Shown here: positions 57,029 to 64,000 of the stretch, piece by piece
How positions within the stretch are numbered: the first letter of the stretch is position 1
Layout of the letters: each line of letters starts with the position of its first letter
From: Gnetum montanum
Lineage: Eukaryota > Streptophyta > Gnetopsida > Gnetales > Gnetaceae
NCBI GenBank assembly: GCA_015680685.1
Contig: MNCI01010116.1
Span: forward strand, 106,549 to 170,548
Length of the DNA: 64,000 nucleotides
Direction: 5' to 3'
Translations under genes and position numbers: made by a program
Notes under the pieces: model-generated
Seen by the model: only the letters and a program-made list of their open reading frames with translations
What the model was told of the DNA's origin: nothing
The model's database searches: none

Positions 57029-57893
57029 TGATGAACTATATTTTGTCTAGCTCCAATATCAAATACCCAATATCAGGGGCCAAGATGTGATGTTAGATAT
57101 CTGATATCATGAGATGTGTGCTCGCCTATAAATATAGTTCTTAAGCACATAGTTTGGACATAATTTTTCTCATACCATAGTAGAGCTCTTGCAATTTTTC
57201 TTCCTTAGAGTTAGAATATTTTCCTAAGTGTCCACAGCAGGAGTCATCAAGTGTATGGATCTTTATTCAAGCACTGTTGTACCGAAGCACGACAGTGTGC
57301 AGTAATAAAGATGAGCTTTCTGATAAACCTTCTAGCACTTTAGCTAGATTAAATATTTTATTTATGAATTTAACATTTTATGCAATTTTATTTAATTCTT
57401 TCAAGTAATTAAGCTAAATTAAGCTAAGTTAAGTTAGCTAGGCTAAATAGCAGTTAATTAAGCACATAAGTGTGACTACTTTGAACATGCGTATGATGCT
57501 TGGTAATCCCAACAACACTTAAAGTCTTGTACCCCAGCATTGTTATACATGTTCAAGATGTGCATGAAAAGTGGTACCTGATACTTATGTTAGGATTAGT
57601 TAGAGATTAATTAGTTAGATAGATTAAATTAGCCATTAAAAATTACTTCATTCCTTTATTTTAAGCACCAAGAACATAAAACATAAAAAATGATAAAAAT
57701 TAGATGCCTCGATTGCACTTAACCATACCTTTACATTCAACAAGTGTAATTGGAAAGACAATGATTGTAATGATTAGACTTCACTTCCTAGAATGAGTGT
57801 ACTTGAAGACTTAAGGTCTATGGAATTTGAATAGATTGCACGTAAACACTTGTGATTTGTATGGCTGAGTGTAGGTGTATTCTCTGCTCACCA
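57029..57893 (+). repeat. P3 3' LTR
   Basis: 865 bp, TGATGAACTATA to GCTCACCA. The U3 has AATATCAAATACCCAATATC and GATATCTGATATC-like repeats before TATAAATA (57127-57134). It is followed by spacer-type sequence of P4, not a PBS. Confidence 0.85.
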
Positions 57894-59381
57894 ATAGACT
57901 ACAAGCATTGGTTATGGGGTTAGAAAGACATGTTACCCATGCCTAAAGATGCCCCTCTAACTAAGGCCTTTCTTTCCTTCTTCTCTTTTCTTCTCTTTTG
58001 GAGTGATGATTGTTCTTTGAGGTGGTTGTGGACTCATGGTGGTTGGCAAGATGGAACACATCAATGCAAGGTCGTTGTTTATAGTATGGACTTGGTCTAA
58101 ACTTGGACAGATAGGTATGCTAATCATTTTAATCACATTTTTCACAAGAACCTATTGTGGACATGGTCAAGTACCTTACATCTCAATCTTTGTAATCCCT
58201 TCCACCCTATTATTCACCTCACTGCTGCATGTGATTATGAGCCTTTGGTCTTGTGTAGTATAGTGCAACATCACAACCATGGTAGTTATGTGTTGTTTGG
58301 AACAAAGAAATGATATACATTTAACTTCAGGGTGTCCATGGACATTTATAGAAGTGGTTATGCAAGGGCATTATGGCAAGAGCCTACTTTGGGGAGGACC
58401 CACTTGCATAAATTTTATTGATCATGGCTTTGAACTAACCTTCACATCTTCTAGAACATCAGTGATGGTTTCTCTGAATTTATGCATAATTTTGGGACTA
58501 ATTCTCATTCATTTCATTAATTTTTCCTTCTTTTCTATTTCCATATCCATTAATATTTCTTGGTCATATTCTAAATCAAACCTTTGGTTCCAATTATTCA
58601 AAAACTTGTGTGCTTCCAAAGTTATGCTTATTAGTCATGAGGGCTAGGGATGTCCACTTTCAAATTTTTCTAACATCCTATTTTTGAACATCATGGTAAC
58701 TAGTAGTACTTGATCAAAATAATGTGAACAGCTTGATGATTTTAGTTACCTCATAGCCTTAGGCATAGTGCATTATCATCACCTTGTGCTTAAACACAAA
58801 CTAAGGGATCCAAAAAGGGTTGATTATTAAGAAAAAATTTACCAAAACTAATGTTGATCCTTTGGTGACTATAGGTGATGCTAAAAGAAAAGCTTAAGGA
58901 AGAAGGTCTTTTGCCAGGCATGAAAATGAAGCCAAGAGAGCGACAACAAAGGATATGCCCATGGACAAATTGTAGCACATACAAGATAGCAGCTCAAACA
59001 TCACATGTTTGCTAGATCCACAGGAAACAATGAGAAGAAATTTCAGTCCATCCTTCAAAAATGTTTTACATAACTAGAGAAACATCAACATAACAATCAA
59101 GGTTGGAAGTCTACCACTGCTAGTGATAACAAGAAGAATTATCTTCAACAAATTTTTGAAGACCTCTACAAATTTTGTAATCTTTAATGTCTATCCAATC
59201 TTTTTCTTACTTTGTCATTTTGTATGCATCCACTTTAATAAAATTTTGTAATGTAGAACTCAAAGTTAGTTAGTTAGAAGGTAGCATCAATTAATAATCC
59301 CATACCTTCTCAATATTTTGTAAGGGACTTGTTCCTCCTTTTGTTCACTCAAGAATGAGTTTTCATTCAATTGTGGGGGTA
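57894..59381 (+). mobile_element. P4: 3' end fragment of an Athila-like element
   Basis: It begins within the spacer near the AAAGACATGTTACCCATGCC block (57927). H1 is at 58340-58411, and an ORF2 3' remnant (58790-59200) matches 27590-27960 of P1. It ends in the PPT TTGTGGGGGTA (59371-59381). No gene can be read. The ORF at 58279-58647 overlaps H1 and is not conserved. Confidence 0.6.
58340..58411 (+). other. H1 element, P4 copy (clearest)
   Basis: S1 CATTT/AAGTG, S2 TTATGCAAG (58358-58366) with CTTGCATAA (58403-58411), nine pairs. S3 GGC-AAGA-GCC. Strand CTACTTTGGGGAGGACCCA. Confidence 0.65.
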
Positions 59382-59877
59382 TGATGAAGTGTATTTTGTC
59401 TAGCTCCAATATCGAATATCTGATATTAATCCAAAAATGCAATGTCAAATATTCGATATCATGGGATGCATGTTAGCCTATAAATATAACACTTGGATGC
59501 ATGGTTTGGGCATTCTTTTGTCAACAGAGTAGCCAAACTCTTCTAGTTTTATTCCATAGTTTTAGGGAATAGTCAGTGAGTGCTCACAATATGGATCTAA
59601 GNCTAGTTTTATTCAATAGTTTTAGGGAATAGTCAGTGAGTGCTCACAATATGGATCTAAGTCAGTTGTATGGCATCTTATTCTAATGGCAATGTACCTG
59701 GACACATTCCATGAATGACAATAAGATTAAGATTGATTCTTATTCATTGCAACACTTTGACTTAGATTAAATTTACTTTCCATGCAATTTACTTTTCATG
59801 TACTTAGTTAATATTTACGTTTCCATGCATGTTAATAAATTGGTGGAATGAGTGTGACTAGTTTTGAGCATAAACAT
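59382..59877 (+). repeat. P4 3' LTR, interrupted by M3
   Basis: Starts TGATGAAGTGTA after the PPT. TATA box at 59479-59486. The U3 has AATATCGAATATC/GATATT repeats. A 59-bp duplication around a single N (59543-59661) is an assembly artefact. M3 interrupts it at 59878. Confidence 0.8.
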
Positions 59878-60807
59878 TGATGAGTCGCGAGGTACCCCTA
59901 CACTCAACCATACGAATATGAGCGTTACATGCGCGATCCGGTCGAACGCCGCAGACGGACTAGATGTGGCATCTAGACAGTTAGCCTTAGGTCACAGTTC
60001 GTTGTCTTCCCACCTGGACTAGTATTATNGCTGCAGACGGACTAGATGTGGCATCTAGACAGTTAGCCTTAGGTCACAATTCGTTGTCTTCCCACCTGGA
60101 CTAGTATTATCTTTGTCACATATGGTTTAGTCTAGAGTGAGGTGTATAATGTGGTTTCTAATCTAATGCTACTCCTAAAGGCAATGGAAAGTAATATTCA
60201 CTAATCTAGGAGAGAGAAGGTAAGAGAATCTAAACTAGCCTAAGTGCGATGAGAATCCATTCCTTGATTATCTGTACACACCTTGGACTTTATGCATGAC
60301 TACCACTGGGATTACCAAGCGCAGATCCTAGGTACGCTACTGGGTTACCAAGTAGTCACACTTAAGTGCTCATAATCAAGTCATACTCATTCTGTGTTTT
60401 AACATGGGTTTAAGGGTGAGAAGAGATTAACTAGGAAAGTAATAAATAATAATTAATTAAATGATTAAACTAAGTGAATGTTGCAATGATGAAGTACTCT
60501 CAATCTTTATTGCCGGTTATGTACGTGTCCAAGTACGTCACACTCGAATAAAGGATGTCGTACAATTACAATCGTCACACTCGAATAAAGGATGCCGTAC
60601 AATTACAATCACCACACTACGAGCATACACTGAGAGGAAAAGGGTTGAGAGAAAGCAATGAAAACACTTAAACAAAAACTGACTCTAAAAACTCCCTTAT
60701 TGATCTGTCTACCTCTTATTTATAGATGAGGAGACAAGTCACGATATCGCGGTTGGGCTGCGATATCGCGACCGCGATATCGCGGTCACCCAAATGACGA
60801 CTCATCA
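59878..60807 (-). repeat. M3 3' LTR
   Basis: 930 bp including an artefactual 81-bp duplication (59948-60110, N at 60029). Starts TGATGAGTCGCG and ends GACTCATCA. The U3 (60738-60790) has three copies of the palindrome-rich CGATATCGCG before the TATA box near 60716-60723. Confidence 0.85.
60738..60790 (-). promoter_or_regulatory. GATATCGCG repeat cluster in M3 U3
   Basis: CACGATATCGCGG, TGCGATATCGCGA and CCGCGATATCGCGG in about 45 bp. Each contains the self-complementary GATATC and several CpG sites in an AT-rich setting. Confidence 0.6.
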
Positions 60808-60832
60808 TACCCCCACAACTGAATGAAAACTT
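60808..60832 (-). other. M3 3' polypurine tract
   Basis: Minus strand TTTTCATTCAGTTGTGGGGG then TA before TGATGAG. Confidence 0.8.
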
Positions 60833-60954
60833 GTCCTTGAGTTACAGTGATTACACAATGGATAGGTATGGGATTATTGGATGGTGAAAATGGGATTATG
60901 CCGTAGTGTGAGAAGAAAACAAAACAAAGACACAACACAAAGAATGTGCTACAA

Positions 60955-62576
60955 CTACAAAATTGTGGAACTCATGTAGTACCTGGTGGCGATGGATCCT
61001 CCATTGGTGCTTTCCCTTTGTCTTGTGCTCCAAGTTTTGAGACTTGCTGGCGTTGGAGTATGGCTTGGGGCTTCTCCTCTTTGGTCTAGGGATCCTGTGC
61101 CTTCCATGCTAATGTTCCAATGTTTGATGGAGTCAGCACTTCCCACGGACAGGGTAGTTGAGGAAACATCTGATTGGCCTTAACATACCAAGCTATAAAT
61201 ACCTGTCATTCCTCTTCGTAGGCTTTGGCTTTATCTTTGTATTTCTAGAAGTCCACAAGCCGTCGAGCCAAATCTACTACGACACCTTTTTGGCCATAGT
61301 AGCTTGCTTTCACCACCTCAAGTTTAGAATTTGTGACCTCTAGTTTTTCCAACAACTTCTAGCATTCTGCAAATTCTTGCTTCGTATTTAACATAGGTGG
61401 TTTCTACCTGCTACTTGAGCTCTGTCCTCGGGCACCCTGCTATTAACATGGCAAGGTTGGCATACCACAAGTTTGCCAACTCCATGTATTCTGTCAGATC
61501 CTGAATCTACAGGTCCCGGTTCTTAACTTCTGCTTGGTGGAAAAAAGCATATGTGTCCAATATGGCTCGCCAGTCAGTGTCTTGAGCACTAATCACATTG
61601 ATGTGAACCTTGGCCATATGGATCTCCTTCTCGAAGATTTGTTTGTACATCCCCACCTGATCTCGGAAGTGCTCCTTCAACTTTTCATGTCGTTTAGCCT
61701 CATTTTCCCATGCGCTTATTTCAATGGCTATCTTTTGGCAAATTGCACGTACCTCCTCCATTGAGAGGGTTCTATTCTCCCTGGATAAATGACTTATGTC
61801 TTGGTTGACCTGGATGAATTGTTCTCGCAATTGATGAAAGTGTTCCTCAAGAACATTCTTTTGCTTTTCCACAATGGTCAACCGAAGATTGTTGGCAATG
61901 AGCTGTTTATTTTCTTCATGTAAGGCATTGAGTGCCTTAATATGCACATGAGTTTGCACTTGTGCTACAGAGGCATCAAAAACATCCTTCTCTTTTTCAT
62001 CAGCCATCTTTTTATTCTACGCCAACAGTTTATTAAGTTGCTCGGTTCTGAAAGTGTCCAGCTGGTTCTGAGCAACCTTTGTCCTTGTATTCAGAAGGTT
62101 TAATACTTCTGAAATGGCTTGAACAAAGAAATCAACAGTCACACCACAATTGTTAACCATGGTGCCTTCTTCTTTATTGTGCCAAAATAGGTACATTTTC
62201 CCTAAGTACCAGGCACCGCTTTCAGAGAGGGTAGGCCATAATGGGAACCGTTTGAGGTGATCCCTAACAACCCCTGGAGCAAATTTATGAAAGGTCCAAA
62301 GTTTAGTTCCATGATCACTACAGTGAATATGGACCTTTCATGGATGGTTTGAACACAATCTTGGGGCAACGTGAGATATCGTCCCTGTTCAGATGCTGCA
62401 GCAGCTCCTCCTTCCTCCTACCTTGATTGTACAGTAGTAGGGTCTTCTTGGTGGATACTAAATGATTGTTCCTCCTACTCTGCATGTTGTTCGACAAGAA
62501 CTTTTCCTTCACCTCTCCTAGGTCGTTTGATCGCACCTTGAGCAGGACCTTCCTGTTGTCTGCGTTTCGGGGCCAT
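60955..62576 (-). pseudogene. ORF2 of M3, coiled-coil form with shortened N-terminal domain
   Basis: The ATG at 62576-62574 follows GATTGCAG and reads MAPKRRQQEGPAQGAIKRPR. The early part aligns with P0 (IKHPHGG/IKRPRRG, EEQSFSIHQEDP). Most of the plant-transposon-like domain seen in P0 and M2 is missing, so it is about 540 codons. The coiled coil is open at 62007-61507 (MADEKEKDVFDASVAQVQTH, LRLTIVEKQKNVLEEHFHQL, EHFRDQVGMYKQIFEKEIHM) and matches P0 3800-4260. The tail reads GGSIATRYYMSSTIL then stop at 60955. Two or more frameshifts. Confidence 0.7.
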
Positions 62577-62615
62577 CTGCAATCACACGAGGCCAATCGT
62601 TAGTAAGGTTGTTAC
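62577..62615 (-). promoter_or_regulatory. 3' splice site and branch point before ORF2, M3
   Basis: Minus strand CTTACTAAC, a very good plant branch-point match, lies about 25 nt before TGTGATTGCAG and the ATG. Confidence 0.65.
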
Positions 62616-62881
62616 CAAAGTTAGGTTATACCTTACTACTTGCCTTAATAAATTTACGTTATTTCTGTGTGATGTTAATTATTGAAAGAACATATCCCCA
62701 AAATATTATAATGTTGAGTTCTCTTTGCTTAGGTGGTTTCCAAATTTAATTTTCTGGTATAGCTAAGGGGATGAAACTGTTTTTGACACATTTTATTCTT
62801 AATTTTACAACTAATTACCCTTAAAGATGTCCTTCGAGCGATGATGAATTTCAAAAAATTTATGCACTATTCAGCATGTGG

Positions 62882-62902
62882 CCCTCCCCCACGACTAAGC
62901 TG
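62882..62902 (-). other. PPT-like purine tract 2, M3
   Basis: Minus strand CAGCTTAGTCGTGGGGGAGG. Its left context, GAACCCGGAGTGTTC, matches P0. Confidence 0.5.
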
Positions 62903-64000
62903 AACACTCCGGGTTCAAGTAGGTTCAAACAGAATGAAAATCGAAATACCAGCGAGTGAGTTATGGATATGAAAGCAAGGGATGCGCAATCACAAGTCGT
63001 AGAGAGAAATTTGAAAAACTTCCCCTACGTGAACAGTTGCAAATGATGTTGATTAGCATAGGGGGCTCATGTATATATATTTTCATCGAAGTTAGGGCAC
63101 TTAGAGAATGTATCAAATTTTTAATATTTCTTTGAAATTAAATGATGTAAACTAAGGACATCTGGACAATTGTTAAAGGGTTCCAGGGTAATTCAACTAG
63201 TTCTGAAGGCATGAAAATTATGATGGTGTGGTATTTATCAATAAGGACCTCAGATGGGAGAAAAAGGCTATGTAATGGTTCATAGGAATGTTGAATCGGA
63301 GGGATAGTAATAAGGGAAAGAAAATTGTTGGCAATATGCTAAGGGTAATAGATGGTGTGCGGAAGATGGGTCATGAGTGCAAATTACAAAAATTACGCAA
63401 GTGGATCCTCACCAAAGCAGGTTCCAACCTTTAATGCTCTTGCTTAACCACACTTAAAAGTGTCTATGGGCACTCAAAGGGTTAAATGTAATCTGCATTG
63501 ATTCCACAAAACACACACATGTAAATATCACCGGAATGAGGTAAGAATTCTATGTTATACAAGACACTAGCAACAATTACATGAACAGTGAGATGAGATG
63601 AACTATAGAAGGGATTATAGAGATTGGGACATGAGGTAACTAACCCAGGGCACAGTGAATCCTACGTGTAAAACATGATTAATGTGTCATTAACTCGTTG
63701 TTCCAAGATTAGGACCAAGTCTATTCCTCTAATCAATGACACCGCATTGTTTCATCCCATGATGAGCAACTACGAGAGTACCAGAACAACAAGGCATATG
63801 ATCACTTGGCATTTTGTTCAAGGGAGAAGTGATTTTTGTTTTGTGGCACTTCCTTTGTTTTTTTATTTTTTTTTCTTTTTTTTTTTTGACTACTAAATCT
63901 AGAGAAGCCACCAACCTTCAGGCATGGGTGCATGTCTTTCCAGTGGGACCCCCTACAATAGCATTGGATTTTTGAGTGCCTTTTGATTACTCTTACTCCC
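62903..64000 (-). other. M3 spacer with internal TATA and H1
   Basis: No gene. TATATATAT at 63072-63080 sits at the internal-promoter position, but U3-type GATATCG repeats are not evident upstream of it. H1 is at 63393-63463. The AAAGACATGCACCCATGCCT block is near 63910-63945. ORFs at 63675-63896 and 63729-63914 overlap a T run and are not credible. Confidence 0.55.
63393..63463 (-). other. H1 element, M3 copy
   Basis: S1 ACACTT/AAGTGT (perfect), S2 TTAAGCAAG/CTTGCGTAA (one mismatch), S3 AGGTT-GG-AACCT (perfect, with bases different from every other copy) and CTTTGGTGAGGATCCA. Confidence 0.65.

Larger units (their letters stand above)
49561..57893 (+). mobile_element. P3: Athila-like element, 5' LTR missing, ORF2 deleted
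   Basis: Gag begins at about 49575 without LTR or PBS. Protease, RT, RNase H and integrase follow, then the spacer, a splice acceptor, about 320 bp in place of ORF2, PPT and a 3' LTR (57029-57893). RT (FMDN) and integrase (QAK) both have active-site changes. Confidence 0.8.
59878..64000 (-). mobile_element. M3: 3' part of an Athila-like element, runs off the window
   Basis: 3' LTR 59878-60807, PPT, ORF2 (60955-62576), splice acceptor, PPT-like tract 2, internal TATA, H1 and the AAAGACATG block near 63915-63945, all on the minus strand. Its gag-pol would lie beyond 64000. The base 5-mer before it is AACAT; the matching duplication should be outside the window. Confidence 0.85.

Noticed and set aside
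57957-58145. Minus-strand ORF in P4
   Set aside because: Short, antisense to the conserved spacer, no family resemblance.
60738-60790. Possible CRISPR-like or tandem repeat array
   Set aside because: Only three short units in an LTR U3 with no spacers. It is a promoter repeat cluster.

Overview
The window is a land-plant nuclear segment made almost entirely of nested, degraded LTR retrotransposons; I find no convincing cellular gene, rRNA, tRNA or CRISPR. The sequence is AT-rich. It has two long N gaps (15426-16019 and 45086-45832) and single-N joins flanked by direct duplications, so it is a scaffolded draft assembly. The species cannot be named.

Most elements belong to one Ty3/gypsy family of Athila type. 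Evidence: a primer-binding site (PBS) matching the 3' end of plant tRNA-Asp, a gag zinc knuckle spaced CX2CX3HX4C, the RT block KDHFPLPF..Q.LD, a very long region after integrase, and a second ORF (ORF2) before the 3' LTR. LTRs are about 0.85-0.93 kb and begin TGATGAG and end CTCATCA. Plus-strand copies are called P0-P4 and minus-strand copies M1-M3.

Layout: P0 3' half (1-5804). P1 (5805 to about 28996, gag-protease only) is split by M1 (8875-17510, TSD ATAAC), by a Sirevirus-like Copia derivative (19187 to about 26182) and by a solo LTR (26375-27250). 28997-30854 is unassigned AT-rich sequence. P2 (30855 to about 49560, also without RT/integrase) is split by M2 (33027-46293, TSD GGGGT). P3 (about 49561-57893) is gag-pol with inactivating changes. 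P4 (57894-59877) is a 3' end only. M3 (59878 to beyond the window) is inserted in the P4 LTR. All M copies are minus and all P copies plus.

The most interesting signal is in the roughly 1.5-2 kb between integrase and ORF2, normally treated as junk. Across eight diverged copies it keeps ordered noncoding blocks: a purine tract resembling the 3' PPT, a T-rich tract, a long hairpin (H2), a block AAAGACATGTTACCCATGCC, a multi-stem element (H1) with compensatory changes, a TATA box preceded by short repeats that match the U3 of the same element's own LTR, a second PPT-like tract, and a 3' splice site abutting the ORF2 ATG. This suggests ORF2 is its own transcription unit, with an internal LTR-like promoter and a leader intron, comparable in logic to the internal promoter of foamy viruses. 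The unrelated Copia element shows a similar plan: its U3 repeat (AAGATGTCTT) recurs with a TATA-like box just before an ORF carrying a similar domain. ORF2 combines a 'putative plant transposon protein'-like domain with a long coiled coil; it is not a recognisable envelope.

All coding regions carry stops or frameshifts. M2 is the best preserved. The interpretation rests on reading by eye; alignments and RNA covariation statistics were not run.
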